Counted from the first letter of the stretch, positions 1 through 9,300 are shown. The stretch: 58,473 nt of DNA from an uncultured Alistipes sp. (GCA_944321765.1 CALUMQ010000034.1:1-58473), one strand, 5' to 3'. Notes: a model not told the origin generated them from the letters alone. Translations and numbers: made by a program.

Positions 1-425
1 GCGAACTGATCCTGGGGCCGCTGCTGATCGCCATCGGAGCCTTCATGCTGCTGGGTGACCGATTGAAACTCCCCTCTTTCGGATTCAGCGGCAACGGCGA
101 GCGGTTGGCCCGCCGGGGCGGCTGGGGTGCCCTGCTGCTGGGGGTGCTCTTTGCGCTGGCCTTCTGTCCGACGAGCGGCGTCTTCTACTTCGGGATGCTC
201 ATCCCGATGTCGGCCTCGGCCGAAGCCGGATACCTGCTGCCCGTTCTGTTTGCCGTGGCCACGGCACTGCCGGTACTGGTTGTCGCCTGGATCCTGGCTT
301 TCGGCGCCCGGCGCATCGGGCAGTTCTACGGCCGGATGCAGACGATTCAGAGATGGCTGAACCGGATCGTCGGAGGGCTGTTCGTGATGATCGGCATCTA
401 TTATTATGCAATCATGTATTTCTAA
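1..425 (+). CDS. ArsG/CcdA-like permease, C-terminal part (5' end outside window)
   Basis: The open frame runs in from the left edge (first full codon at base 3), so only about 140 C-terminal residues are seen. They are strongly hydrophobic, with three to four likely membrane helices. One segment carries the FCPTSGVFYFG motif, a Cys-Pro pair in a CcdA/DsbD-like membrane fold. The family fits the ArsG-type permease, which in the arsEFG system exports trivalent organoarsenicals. The next two genes, a CxxC thioredoxin-like protein 12 bases on and an ArsP-like permease, are usual partners in Bacteroidetes. A plain cytochrome c biogenesis CcdA is the alternative; the neighbours favour arsenic or metal export. 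The missing N-terminus prevents a firm call. Confidence 0.7.
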   Translation, partial: ELILGPLLIAIGAFMLLGDRLKLPSFGFSGNGERLARRGGWGALLLGVLFALAFCPTSGVFYFGMLIPMSASAEAGYLLPVLFAVATALPVLVVAWILAFGARRIGQFYGRMQTIQRWLNRIVGGLFVMIGIYYYAIMYF

Positions 426-437
426 AAAATAAAGGAT

Positions 438-833
438 ATGGAAACCAAGAACGAAAAGAAAAAAGGATTCTGGGCTTCGCTCTTCTCACCGAAACCCTGC
501 TCATGCTCGTGCGGCAATAACCTGATTGTGGAAGAGAATGAAAAACCGACGGCACACGATTTCGGGAACATGAAGCCCGACGCGCCCCGCGCGGCGATCC
601 GCGAGATCAGGATTCTGGGGCCGGGCTGCGCCAAATGCAAGTCGACCTACCAGACCATCGCCAAAGTCGTCAACGAGAACAACCTCGACGTACAAATCAC
701 CAAAATTGAGGACATCGTCGAGATCATGAGTTACAACGTCATGAGCACGCCGGCCGTTGTCGTGGACGGAGAGGTGAAGATCAAGGGGCATGTCCCCTCG
801 GAGAGCGAGATCAAACAGCTGTTGGGTATTTAG
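438..833 (+). CDS. Thioredoxin-like CxxC small protein (redox-active disulfide protein 2 type)
   Basis: This is a 131-residue protein. A compact thioredoxin fold starts near residue 54, with the GPGCAKC motif (C64 and C67) and the cis-Pro segment MSTPAVVVDG. It matches the small TM0996/MTH895-type thioredoxin-like family. The first 50 residues are an extension not usual in that family and contain CSCSC (C21, C23, C25), which could bind a thiophilic metal such as As(III) or Cu(I). The gene lies between two membrane permeases, 12 bases after the first and 9 before the second. The likely role is to reduce or hand over substrate to the permeases; this is inferred from position. No signal peptide is seen. 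Confidence 0.85.
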   Translation: METKNEKKKGFWASLFSPKPCSCSCGNNLIVEENEKPTAHDFGNMKPDAPRAAIREIRILGPGCAKCKSTYQTIAKVVNENNLDVQITKIEDIVEIMSYNVMSTPAVVVDGEVKIKGHVPSESEIKQLLGI

Positions 834-842
834 GCGAGGCGT

Positions 843-2183
843 ATGGATACGAAACGGGAGTTGAAGATCCTTGCGTGGATCATCCTCATTTTTACGGCCG
901 TCTTTTTCCTGCCGATCGGCAGCGAGCGCTTCCTGACGGCCATTGACGCGACGCTTGACCTGGCCCGGTGGTATGCCCGCGAGCATGTCATCCTGTGCCT
1001 GCTGCCGGTCTTCTTCATCGCCGGTGTGATCGCCGTCTTCGTCAGCCAGGGATCCGTCCTCAAATACTTCGGGGCGAATGCCAAAAAGTGGCTGTCGTAC
1101 AGCGTGGCGGCCATTTCGGGCGGCATCCTCGCCGTCTGCTCCTGCACGATCCTGCCGCTCTTCACGAGCATCTACAAGCGCGGCGCGGGGCTGGGGCCCG
1201 CCATCGCCTTCCTCTATTCGGGGCCGGCGATCAGCATCCTCTCCATCATCCTCACGGCCCGGATTCTGGGCATCGAGCTGGGCATCGCCCGCACGGTCGG
1301 CGCCATCCTCTTCTCGGTGGTCATCGGGCTGCTGATGTCGTTCCTCTTCCGCCGCGAGGAGCGGGCCAAACGCGCGGAGCAGATGAACATCGTCCCGCCT
1401 CCCGAGAAGCGGCCGATGTGGCAGACTTCGTTCCACTTCTTCACGCTGGTGCTGATCCTCGTCTTCGCCAACTGGGGCGCACCGGCCGCCTCGGACCGCG
1501 GCCTGTGGGCGACCCTCTATGCCTGGAAGTGGTACATCACCGGCGCCCTGGCGCTCGTGCTGTGCGGATCGCTGGTGAAGATCCTGCACCTCCGCCTGCT
1601 GTGGGTGGCGCTGGGCGCTGCGGCAACCGTCGTTTCGGTCGTGCTGGCCAACCTGTTTGTCGGCGATGCGAAGCTCGTGCCGCTCGTACCGATGGTGGTG
1701 GCCATCGCTGCGCTCTCGCTGATTCTGCTTTTCGACCGACGCGACGCAGAAAACCGCGAATGGGCCCTTTCGGCGTGGGGATTTGCCAAACAGATCCTGC
1801 CGCTGCTGGCCGTGGGTGTCGTCACGGCGGGGTTCCTGCTCGGATCGACCCATGACCAGACGGCCGTCGCGGGCATCATCCCGAACCGCTGGATCGAATG
1901 GGCCGTCGGGGGCAACTCGCTGCTGTCGAACTTCTTTGCCAGCTTCACCGGGGCCTTCATGTACTTCGCCACACTGACCGAGGTGCCGATCATCCAGGGG
2001 CTGCTGGCCTCGGGCATGGGCAAGGGCCCGGCCCTGGCGCTGCTGCTGGCCGGGCCGTCGCTCTCGCTGCCCAACATGCTGGTCATCCGCGGCGTGCTGG
2101 GGACGAAAAAGACGGTGGTCTACGTGGCGCTCGTCATCGTCATGGCCACGCTGGCGGGATTCCTGTTCGGCAACCTGTTTTAA
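843..2183 (+). CDS. ArsP-like permease (DUF318 family)
   Basis: This is a 446-residue polytopic membrane protein with eight or more hydrophobic segments and a cytoplasmic basic loop near residues 160-180. The first half carries the family signature VCSCTILPLF followed by GAGLGPAIAFLYSGPAI. The second half repeats a similar pattern (FASFTGAFMYFATLTEVPII, then ALLLAGPSLSLPNM). These mark the DUF318 permease family, which includes ArsP, an exporter of trivalent organoarsenicals, and Cu/Zn exporters of the SO_0444 type. The paired Cys residues of CSC probably coordinate the substrate. It is the last gene of the rightward cluster. Substrate is inferred from the ArsG-like neighbour; copper or zinc is the main alternative. 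Confidence 0.82.
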   Translation: MDTKRELKILAWIILIFTAVFFLPIGSERFLTAIDATLDLARWYAREHVILCLLPVFFIAGVIAVFVSQGSVLKYFGANAKKWLSYSVAAISGGILAVCSCTILPLFTSIYKRGAGLGPAIAFLYSGPAISILSIILTARILGIELGIARTVGAILFSVVIGLLMSFLFRREERAKRAEQMNIVPPPEKRPMWQTSFHFFTLVLILVFANWGAPAASDRGLWATLYAWKWYITGALALVLCGSLVKILHLRLLWVALGAAATVVSVVLANLFVGDAKLVPLVPMVVAIAALSLILLFDRRDAENREWALSAWGFAKQILPLLAVGVVTAGFLLGSTHDQTAVAGIIPNRWIEWAVGGNSLLSNFFASFTGAFMYFATLTEVPIIQGLLASGMGKGPALALLLAGPSLSLPNMLVIRGVLGTKKTVVYVALVIVMATLAGFLFGNLF

Positions 2184-2314
2184 ACGGAGACACGCCAAGC
2201 GTCGCGTTCAGGTTGGCATGCTTCACCGGATCTCAGCCGAGCCGGCTCGCCGGGAGCCGCCCTCCTGAACGAAACAACTGTCAAATAAAAACAGGCAAAC
2301 GCACGGCTTGCGTC

Positions 2315-2944
2315 TCAATATTTGTCCTGAATAAAATGGGTACGCTGCCGCGGTTCATAGACCGGTTTGTCGATTCCGTTGCGTCGGCCGATCTCGATAC
2401 ACTTCAGCAGCCACGCCATATTCTGGCCCAGGGTACGCATCGTCTGCAGCCCCTCGCGGTCCTTGCGGACATCCTCCGCAGTAAAGCCATGGACCGAGTT
2501 CCAGTATTGGGACGGGACGATGGGCATGTTGCTGATGGTAAAGTATTGGTTCAGCTGCTCGAATGTCGCAGAGGCCCCGCCTCGTCGACACGAAACCACG
2601 GCAGCACCCACCTTCCCGGCCATACGACCCTCCGTAGCATAGAACAGCCGGTTCAGAAAGGAGATAAGCTGCCCCGTCGGCCCGCTGTAATAGACCGGGG
2701 AGCCTATGACCAGTCCGTCGAACTCATCCAGCCGCCGCTGGATCTCCTGCACGGCATCGTCCCGAAAGCAGTGTCCCGTCTCGAGGCATTTGCCGCACGC
2801 AATACACCCCGCCACGGGTTTCTTGCCCAGATAAAGCAGTTCGGTCTCGATGCCTTTGTTCTGCAACGTCGCGGCAACCTCGCTCAGAGCCATATACGTA
2901 CAACCCTCACGATTGGGGCTGCCGTTGATCAACAGGACTTTCAT
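2315..2944 (-). CDS. Iron-sulfur flavoprotein, flavodoxin/NADPH-dependent FMN reductase family
   Basis: This 209-residue protein opens with the FMN-binding loop LINGSPNREG of the NADPH-dependent FMN reductase fold. C47, C50, C53 and C59 form CX2CX2CX5C, the compact cluster motif of Isf-type iron-sulfur flavoproteins, so an FMN and a [4Fe-4S] cluster are expected. It has no signal peptide. It is the second gene of a leftward pair, 6 bases after its paralogue at 2951-3490. The pair is divergent from an HxlR regulator, an arrangement like YodB control of azoreductase in Bacillus. A role in reducing quinones, nitro or azo compounds is inferred; the electron donor is unknown. Confidence 0.85.
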   Translation of the reverse strand: MKVLLINGSPNREGCTYMALSEVAATLQNKGIETELLYLGKKPVAGCIACGKCLETGHCFRDDAVQEIQRRLDEFDGLVIGSPVYYSGPTGQLISFLNRLFYATEGRMAGKVGAAVVSCRRGGASATFEQLNQYFTISNMPIVPSQYWNSVHGFTAEDVRKDREGLQTMRTLGQNMAWLLKCIEIGRRNGIDKPVYEPRQRTHFIQDKY

Positions 2945-2950
2945 CGTTCG

Positions 2951-3490
2951 TCAGAATTTATGGGCCAGGGCCGCGGCCTGTTTGCAGCCATCGGTCTTCT
3001 CGATATCGCCTTCGTTCAACACGCCGGGGACGAGAACCTCGCCCGCAAGATCCCATTTCAGCAGTGCAGCCGTGCGCTCCATCGGGATCCGCACGCCGTC
3101 GAGCACCGTACGATCCTCCTCCTCACAGCAGGCGATCAACGCCCACCGTTTTCCGGCGACAGCTTTCCCTCCAACGACGAGCGAGAAGAGACAGTCGATC
3201 ACCCCTTTGATCTGTGCCGGAATGGAGTACCAGTAGACCGGCATGGTGAACACAACGGCTTCGGAGTCGAGAATCGACGTGGCAATGGCATCGAACTCCG
3301 CGTTGAACGAGCAGGCCTTGCCCGTCTTGTAGCACGTCATGCAGGCATGGCAGCCGCCAACCTTCATGAAGGCCGCATCGAAAAGCTGTATCGTATGGCC
3401 GCAGGCCTCCGCCTCCCGAATGAATGCGTCGGTCATGGCAAAACTGTTGCCCTTTTTACGGGGGCTTCCCGTAATAACCGTGATTTTCAT
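2951..3490 (-). CDS. Iron-sulfur flavoprotein, flavodoxin family
   Basis: This 179-residue protein starts with a flavodoxin-like phosphate-binding loop (VITGSPRKKGNS). Its C47, C50, C53 and C60 form CX2CX2CX6C, within the spacing allowed in Isf iron-sulfur flavoproteins. The later stretch AVVFTMPVYWYSIPAQIKG is the usual flavin-contact region of the family. It is the first gene of the leftward pair and is read from a promoter about 160 bases upstream that faces away from the HxlR gene. Its small size suits a soluble cytoplasmic reductase or electron carrier. It resembles the exported paralogue at 55944-56597, which has the same Cys pattern. The substrate is not evident. Confidence 0.85.
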   Translation of the reverse strand: MKITVITGSPRKKGNSFAMTDAFIREAEACGHTIQLFDAAFMKVGGCHACMTCYKTGKACSFNAEFDAIATSILDSEAVVFTMPVYWYSIPAQIKGVIDCLFSLVVGGKAVAGKRWALIACCEEEDRTVLDGVRIPMERTAALLKWDLAGEVLVPGVLNEGDIEKTDGCKQAAALAHKF

Positions 3491-3526
3491 GGATCTTCCT
3501 ATTTTTTGATGGTTTTCGATTTCTGG

Positions 3527-3616
3527 TTACAGGCCTTGGCTACACACCGCCACACTCCGCACGAACTTCCCGGCCGCAGCCTTCACGGCCCTGTACTCTT
3601 CGATGCGTGCTCTCAT
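3527..3616 (-). CDS. Possible 29-codon leader ORF or gene remnant
   Basis: A short frame of 29 codons lies in the long leader between the promoter at 3648-3679 and the flavoprotein gene that starts at 3490. It begins with ATG at 3616 and reads MRARIEEYRAVKAAAGKF, then a short tail. The helical, charged start faintly recalls the N-terminus of SnoaL/NTF2-like proteins, so it could be the stump of a lost gene. It could also be a regulatory leader peptide. There is no clear ribosome-binding site and no family match I can name. Translation is uncertain. Confidence 0.3.
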   Translation of the reverse strand: MRARIEEYRAVKAAAGKFVRSVAVCSQGL

Positions 3617-3647
3617 AACTTTATGTCGTTTGAAGATTTTGTATGTC

Positions 3648-3679
3648 GCAAAGCTAGGAGATTCTCTTGATTCGCACAA
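3648..3679 (-). promoter_or_regulatory. Promoter of the flavoprotein pair
   Basis: Read on the minus strand, TAGCTTTG at 3655-3648 matches the Bacteroidetes -7 consensus TAnnTTTG, and TTG at 3679-3677 lies 21 bases upstream, matching the -33 element. Transcription would begin near 3641 and give a leader of about 150 bases before the gene at 3490. Confidence 0.65.
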
Positions 3680-3695
3680 GTAGTGAAAAATTATT

Positions 3696-3727
3696 CAGGT
3701 ATGGAAAAATTTATCGGTATATACCTG
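3696..3727. promoter_or_regulatory. Inverted repeat, possible HxlR operator
   Basis: CAGGTAT at 3696-3702 and ATACCTG at 3721-3727 form perfect 7-base arms 18 bases apart. The right arm also belongs to a 10-base palindrome, GGTATATACC, at 3716-3725. The site lies between the two divergent promoters, just upstream of the hxlR -7 element. HxlR dimers bind such palindromes, so control of both directions is plausible. Confidence 0.4.
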
Positions 3728-3744
3728 TTTTGAACCTTTATCCT

Positions 3745-3752
3745 TAACTTTG
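3745..3752 (+). promoter_or_regulatory. -7 element for the HxlR gene
   Basis: TAACTTTG matches the Bacteroidetes -7 consensus and lies 24 bases before the ATG at 3776. No -33 element is found at the usual spacing; the inverted repeat at 3696-3727 takes up that area. Confidence 0.55.
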
Positions 3753-3775
3753 CGTCATACAATCCGACAAGCACC

Positions 3776-4123
3776 ATGTACGAAAGGAAGATTCCCGTCG
3801 ATTTCAGCTGTCCCCTGCGACTGACCATGAGCATGATCGACTCCAAATGGAAATCCTGCATACTGGACGAATTGCGGCATGCCTCGATGCGTCCGAGCGA
3901 ATTGCATCGGGCGCTGCCCGAAGCTGCGCCCCGCGTGCTCGACCTGCAACTTCGGGAGCTGGTCGATGACGGACTGGTCGTGAAGACCATTTATCCCGAG
4001 CTGCCGCCCCGCTCGGAGTACTCCATCACCGAATTGGGGCGATCGCTGCTCCCGATCATCGACGCCATGATCGAATGGGGCAAGGTTCATAAAGAGCTGT
4101 TGGAAAAGCGGAATGCCCGATAA
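3776..4123 (+). CDS. HxlR-family winged-helix regulator
   Basis: This 115-residue DNA-binding protein has the HxlR/DUF24 pattern: an N-terminal Cys-Pro (C12), then MIDSKWKSCILDEL, the recognition region around APRVLDLQLRELVDDGLV, and the wing PPRSEYSITELG. In characterised relatives such as YodB and HypR, the conserved N-terminal Cys senses quinones, diamide or hypochlorite; C12 holds that place here. The gene is divergent from two iron-sulfur flavoproteins, the usual position for a local repressor or activator. An inverted repeat and back-to-back promoters lie between them. The family is sure; the inducer is inferred. Confidence 0.9.
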   Translation: MYERKIPVDFSCPLRLTMSMIDSKWKSCILDELRHASMRPSELHRALPEAAPRVLDLQLRELVDDGLVVKTIYPELPPRSEYSITELGRSLLPIIDAMIEWGKVHKELLEKRNAR

Positions 4124-4192
4124 ATATCGCCTCCGGCAGAATGCCGCTTCCGGACAACGGTGTTATATAGCGGGAGGGACAGACAGGGTCCC

Positions 4193-5119
4193 CTATGACT
4201 CTTTATAAGTGGTCGGCGAACAGCCGACCGCTTTCTTGAAATAGACCCCGAAAAACGATTGGTTGGCAAAGTTCAGCATGTCGGAAACCTGTTGAACCGT
4301 ATATTGGCCGCTCTTCAGCAAAGCCTTGGCCTCCAGAATCACATAGTCGCGGATCCATTCTCCGGCATGACGCCCGCTGACGGCATGAACCACCTGCGAA
4401 AGGTATTTCGGGGTCAGACACAGTCGGTCGGCATAGAACTGGATACTGCGTTCCTCGGTGTAATGTTGCCGAAGTTCCGCAATAAAACGGTCGAAGATCT
4501 GTTTCTTGCGAGATCCCTGCCGGGAATCCTGCTGCTCGACCATAGGTGCCATCCACTGACAAACCTCGCCGTAAAGAACCTGCAGATATCCCTTCAGAAT
4601 GTCGTACTTGAAGCGAAAGTCGGGTTGCCGGAGTTTGTCGCGCAACGCCCGGTAGATGCCCAGCAGCTCGGCAGACTGTGCATCGGTAAGCTGCAGCAAC
4701 GGTTGCTGCGAGAGAAACTTGCGGACAATAAACGCTCCCTCGGAATTGTCCTCCGCTATGACGTAATCATTCGAAACCGCGATAATGACAATTCTGCAAT
4801 CGGACGACACCTCCAGACATTGTCCGATTGATCCCGGAGTCACAATCATCCAGGTATTACGTCGCAACTCGTATTCATTCAGATTCAAGCGAACCCGCAT
4901 CGATCCCGCCAGGCACAGTTCTATGATCGAAAACTGGATCTTGAATGGGTAAGGCGCCGTGAGAAAGGCTCTCATCGCAGGGTCGTTCGTCAAATCGTGA
5001 GGTGGATCCTCTCCGTCAAGGTTGTCGGCCAGAATGACCTTGTTGTCGAAGATACAACTCCGTTCGTCGAGCGGAATGGCTGCTATAGGAAGGGCATTGA
5101 AGGTCTTGAGTGCAGACAT
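4193..5119 (-). CDS. AraC-family transcriptional regulator
   Basis: This 308-residue regulator has a cupin-like sensory domain (about residues 1-190) and a C-terminal double helix-turn-helix (about residues 200-305). The second helix pair holds the family signature FANQSFFGVYFKKAVGCSPT. It is divergent from the efflux operon at 5297-10824, with 177 bases between the starts, which suggests it controls that pump. The ligand cannot be read from sequence. Its promoter matches the Bacteroidetes form. The gene converges on hxlR at 4123, leaving 69 bases that hold only a weak possible hairpin. Confidence 0.9.
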   Translation of the reverse strand: MSALKTFNALPIAAIPLDERSCIFDNKVILADNLDGEDPPHDLTNDPAMRAFLTAPYPFKIQFSIIELCLAGSMRVRLNLNEYELRRNTWMIVTPGSIGQCLEVSSDCRIVIIAVSNDYVIAEDNSEGAFIVRKFLSQQPLLQLTDAQSAELLGIYRALRDKLRQPDFRFKYDILKGYLQVLYGEVCQWMAPMVEQQDSRQGSRKKQIFDRFIAELRQHYTEERSIQFYADRLCLTPKYLSQVVHAVSGRHAGEWIRDYVILEAKALLKSGQYTVQQVSDMLNFANQSFFGVYFKKAVGCSPTTYKES

Positions 5120-5140
5120 CGGTATTCGTTTTTACGTTGG

Positions 5141-5169
5141 CAAATATACGCATTCAAACAACAAATCAA
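5141..5169 (-). promoter_or_regulatory. Promoter of the AraC gene
   Basis: On the minus strand, TATATTTG at 5148-5141 fits the TAnnTTTG consensus, with TTG at 5169-5167 spaced 18 bases upstream. It lies 21 bases before the ATG at 5119. Confidence 0.6.
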
Positions 5170-5256
5170 GGCATTTAATCTTCAAAAAGCCTCTTTTACC
5201 ATCCTTTCGAACAATAGACCCACAACATATGACAAAAGGCTTCGGAGAAAAATCGG

Positions 5257-5264
5257 CAACTTTG
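5257..5264 (+). promoter_or_regulatory. Weak -7 element for the RND operon
   Basis: CAACTTTG differs from TAnnTTTG at its first base and lies 32 bases before the adaptor start. A weak match would suit an operon that needs the divergent AraC protein as activator. No -33 element is evident. Confidence 0.35.
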
Positions 5265-5296
5265 CCGCCGTGAAACCACTTAAAAACGGAATAACG

Positions 5297-6358
5297 ATGA
5301 AACATGCAGGAAGAGGCCTCGGAGTCGCGCTGGCGGCTCTGTTGTGCGGATGCGGGAGCGGCACGGAACAGACGCCGTTCGTGCAGCGGGTATGTCTGGT
5401 ACAGCCCGTCGTGTTGGGCGGGGAAACCGTGCGTACCTATTCGGGCGTCGTGCAGGCGGTCCACGAGGTGAGTCTGGGATTCAAGACCCCCGGACAGATT
5501 GCGCGCATTCATGTCGCCGAGGGCGATTTCGTACGGAAGGGGCAGCTGCTCGCCGAACTGGATGATGTCGACTACCGGCTGGCGGTCGAGGCACTGCAGA
5601 TTCAGTACGATCAGCTCAAGGACGAGGTACAGCGTACACGGCAGCTGTTCGAGCAGCGGAGCGTTTCGGCCAACGACTTCGAGAAGGCCAGTGCCGGATT
5701 GCACCAGTTGGGCATCCAGCTACAGGTCAATCGCAACAAGCTCGATTACACGAAACTGTATGCTCCAACCGATGGATATATTCAGAAGGTGAACTTCTCG
5801 CCGGCGGAGATGGTCGATGCAGGAACGGCTCTCGTCTCGCTGCTCGACGTCTCGGGCCTGGAGGTCGAAGTCGATATTCCGGCCGGTGAATACCTCCATC
5901 ACGACCGATTCACCCGCTTCAGCTGCCGGGCGGCCGGGATCGAGGGTGAAGTCCCGATGCGTATGGCGGGTCTGCCGCCCAAGGCGGACGGGAATCAGCT
6001 CTACCACCTGACGCTGGCGTTCGCCGCGCAGCCCGATCGGCAACTGACGGCCGGCATGAACGTCGAGGTGCGGATTGCGATGGCCGACACGACACGTCGT
6101 CGTGGGGTTGCCATTCCGCTGGGGGCGCTCTTTCTCGACGGAGAGACACCCAGCGTATGGGTCTTCGAGGCCGATTCAACGGTTTCCCGCCGCGCGGTCA
6201 CGGTCGACAACACCGATGCCGAAGGGCGCGCTGTCATCATCGAGGGGCTGAGCGGCAGCGAACAGATCGTGCGGGCCGGCGTCGCGGCTCTCGAGGAGGG
6301 TGAGAAGGTCCGCGTGGTGGAGGCTCCGAGTCAAACGAATGTGGGAGGGCTGTTGTGA
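5297..6358 (+). CDS. RND efflux periplasmic adaptor (HlyD/AcrA family lipoprotein)
   Basis: This 353-residue protein joins an inner-membrane RND pump to an outer-membrane channel. The ATG at 5297 was chosen over longer in-frame starts because it gives a clean lipoprotein signal ending in LLCGC, with C19 as the likely lipidated residue. Then come the lipoyl half-motif (GFKTPGQIARIHVAEGDFV), a short coiled hairpin near residues 95-145, the second lipoyl half (KLYAPTDGYI) and beta-barrel and membrane-proximal domains. It is the first gene of the operon; its TGA overlaps the next ATG by one base. Substrate is unknown. Confidence 0.92.
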   Translation: MKHAGRGLGVALAALLCGCGSGTEQTPFVQRVCLVQPVVLGGETVRTYSGVVQAVHEVSLGFKTPGQIARIHVAEGDFVRKGQLLAELDDVDYRLAVEALQIQYDQLKDEVQRTRQLFEQRSVSANDFEKASAGLHQLGIQLQVNRNKLDYTKLYAPTDGYIQKVNFSPAEMVDAGTALVSLLDVSGLEVEVDIPAGEYLHHDRFTRFSCRAAGIEGEVPMRMAGLPPKADGNQLYHLTLAFAAQPDRQLTAGMNVEVRIAMADTTRRRGVAIPLGALFLDGETPSVWVFEADSTVSRRAVTVDNTDAEGRAVIIEGLSGSEQIVRAGVAALEEGEKVRVVEAPSQTNVGGLL

Positions 6359-9300
6359 TGAAGATGAAGTTGACCGAATTTTTCATCCGGCGGCCGGTAC
6401 TGTTCTGGTCGATGGTGGGGGCCATTCTCATCGCCGGCGTGTTGTCATACCTCTACATGCCCAAACTGGAGGATCCGGCCGTGGCCGTCAAGCAGGCGAT
6501 GGTCGTAATCCCCTATCCCGGAGCCAGCGCCCACGAGGTGGAACTGAAGGCGGCGCAGCTGATGGAGGACGAACTGCGGGCGCTGCCCAACGTCAAAAAG
6601 GTGAAGAGCGAGTGCCGCAACGGTTCGGCCATACTGACCGTCGAGTTCCAGATGACGGTGCTGAACCGCGACCTGGAGCAGCACTTCGACCTGTTGCGCC
6701 GCAAGGTGAGCGACGCGGCGGCACGTCTGCCCCAAGGGTGCTACGACCCGGTGGTCATCGACGACATGATGGATGTCTACGGCATCTTCTACGCCCTGAC
6801 GGCCGACGGCTATGATTACCCGGAGATGTATCGCTACGCCAAGTTCCTGCGGCGCGAACTGCTCGACGTGAAGGGCGTCAAGCGGATCAATATCGCGGGC
6901 AACCGCGACGAGGTGATCAACATCATCCTCTCGAAGGAGCAGATCGCCCGCAACGGCGTAATCCCCACGCAGATCATCTCGGCGCTGCAGCAGGCCGGAA
7001 AAACGGTCAACGCCGGGCAGTACCTGAGCGGGGACGAACGCATCGCTCTCTATGTCGATTCTGCGGTTGACGACGAGGAGGAGATCCGCAACCTGGAGAT
7101 TCGCACAATGGACGGCCGGCAGATGCGCATCGGCGATGTGGCCCGCGTCGAGCGGGGATATGCCGAGCCGCAGCGCAACGGTTTCTTCGTCGACGGACGT
7201 CCGGCGCTGGCCCTGTGCATCGCCATGGAGTCGTCGGCCATCGTTCCCGACGTGGGCAAGGCGGTCGACGCCCGGCTTGCAGAGGCCATGCGGCAGCTTC
7301 CGGCCGGATTCCACACGGAGAAGATCTTCTTCCAGCCCGACAAGGTCTCGGAGGCCATCTCGTCGTTCATGTGGAACCTGCTCGAATCGGTCCTCATCGT
7401 CATCTTAGTGCTCATCTTCACCATGGGACTGCGCAGCGGTCTGATCATCGGGTTCGGACTGATATTGACGGTAGCCGTGTCGTTCCCGATCCTGCTGACG
7501 TGCGGCACGACGCTGCAGCGCATCTCGCTCGGCGCCTTCATCGTGGCCATGGGCATGCTGGTCGACAACGCCGTGGTGATCATGGACGGCATTCTGATCG
7601 ACAAGAAGCGGGGGCTGAGTCCGAAGATCTATCTCTACCGCATCGGACGCAATACGGCTCTGCCGCTGCTCGGGGCTACCATCATCGCCGCTTCGACCTT
7701 CCTGGGCATCTATCTCTCGCCCGATTCGGCGGGCGAATATGCCGGAGATCTCTTTCTGGTACTGTGCGTGAGCCTGTTGGCCAGCTGGGTGCTGGCACTT
7801 GTCCAGGTGCCGGTCTGCGCCAAGTCGTGGCTCCCGGCCCGCGAAAAGCATCGGAACGAAAACTCGGCCGTGATGAATTCGCCCGTTCACCGTTTCGTAC
7901 GTCGCGCAATCGCCTTCCTCGTCGGATACAAGCGCGCAACGATCGTCGTGGCGTTTGCCGTGCTGGCGCTTTCGATCTTCGGCATGACGCGCGTAAAGAA
8001 CCTCTTCTTTCCCGATTTCGACTACAAGCAGTTCGTCGTCGAATGTTTCTTCCCCTCGGCGACGGATGCCGACCGGGTACGCGACCGGCTGCTCGTGATG
8101 AGCGACAGCGTGCAGCGCCATCCGGGGATCGAGCGCGTGGCCGTCAGTCAGGGCAGCGCCCCGGCCCACTACTGTCTGGTGCGTCCGATGACCTCGGGAG
8201 GCGACTGCTACGGCGAACTGATCGTCGACTGTCCCGACTACAAGACCGTGCTCCGGGAGATTCCCTCGATCCGCCGCGAGCTGCGCGAGGATTTTCCCGA
8301 GGCATACATCCGCATCCGCAAGTACAACTTCTCGATCTCCACGTCGCACACCGTCGAAGTGGAGTTCGCAGGGCCCGATCCGGCCGTGTTGCGCGAGCTG
8401 AGCGCCCAGGCCGAAGCCATCATGCGCCGCTGTCCGTACGTCGACGCCTACTCCGTTGAAAACAACTGGAAGCCCCGGGGCAAGGCTCTCGTGGCAGAGT
8501 TCAACCAGCAGGATGCCCTGCGTGCCGGAATCGGCCGCGGAGATGTGGCCAATGCCCTGTCGGCCGCCACGGACGGCATGCCGGTCGGCGTGCTGAACGA
8601 CCAGGAGCGCATGGTGACGTTGAATCTCCAGGTGCGCAACGACGACGGCAGCCGCATCCGCAACCTCGACGAGATTCCCGTATGGAGCATGATGAACCTA
8701 CGGATGACCGACGAGGAGCTGCAGGGAGCGCTGGCCGGCGGCCGGGGGATGAGTGAACTGCAGGACCGCATGTTCCGCGCCATGCCGCTCGGGAATGCCG
8801 TACGTGACATTCGCCTCGACTGGGACGAGGATGTCGTGCTGCGAATGAACGGCCGGCGGGTAATCGAGGCGGAGTGCGACCCGAATCCCGACTGTGACGA
8901 AGCGACGCCGGCCAGGGTCGTGGCTGCGATCCGCGACGAGGTCGAGGCTATTCCGCTGCCCGACGGTTACACGAGGCGCTGGGTCGGAGAGGGCGAGCTG
9001 CAGGGCGAGGCCATCGGCAATCTGATGAAGTACCTGCCGCTGACGATCTTCCTGATCCTGGCCATTCTGCTGCTGCTGTTCAACAGCTGGCGCAAGGTGC
9101 TGCTCATCCTGCTCTGTTTCCCGTTCGTATTCTGCGGAATCACCCCCGCGCTGCTCCTCACGGGACAGCCGCTGACCTTCATGGCCATCATCGGCATGAT
9201 GGGACTCATCGGCATGATGGTCAAGAACGCCATCGTGCTCGTCGACGAGATCAACCGGCTGCAGACCGAGGAGCATCAGCCTCCCTACACGGCCGTCATC

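Noticed and set aside
501-2198. Long minus-strand frame opposite the arsenic-type cluster
   Set aside because: Its translation is rich in Arg, Gln, Asp and His with no domain; it is a high-GC shadow of the plus-strand genes.
2184-2314. GTTCAGG/CCTGAAC arms as a terminator
   Set aside because: Arms are short and over 45 bases apart, with no T-run; too weak to call.
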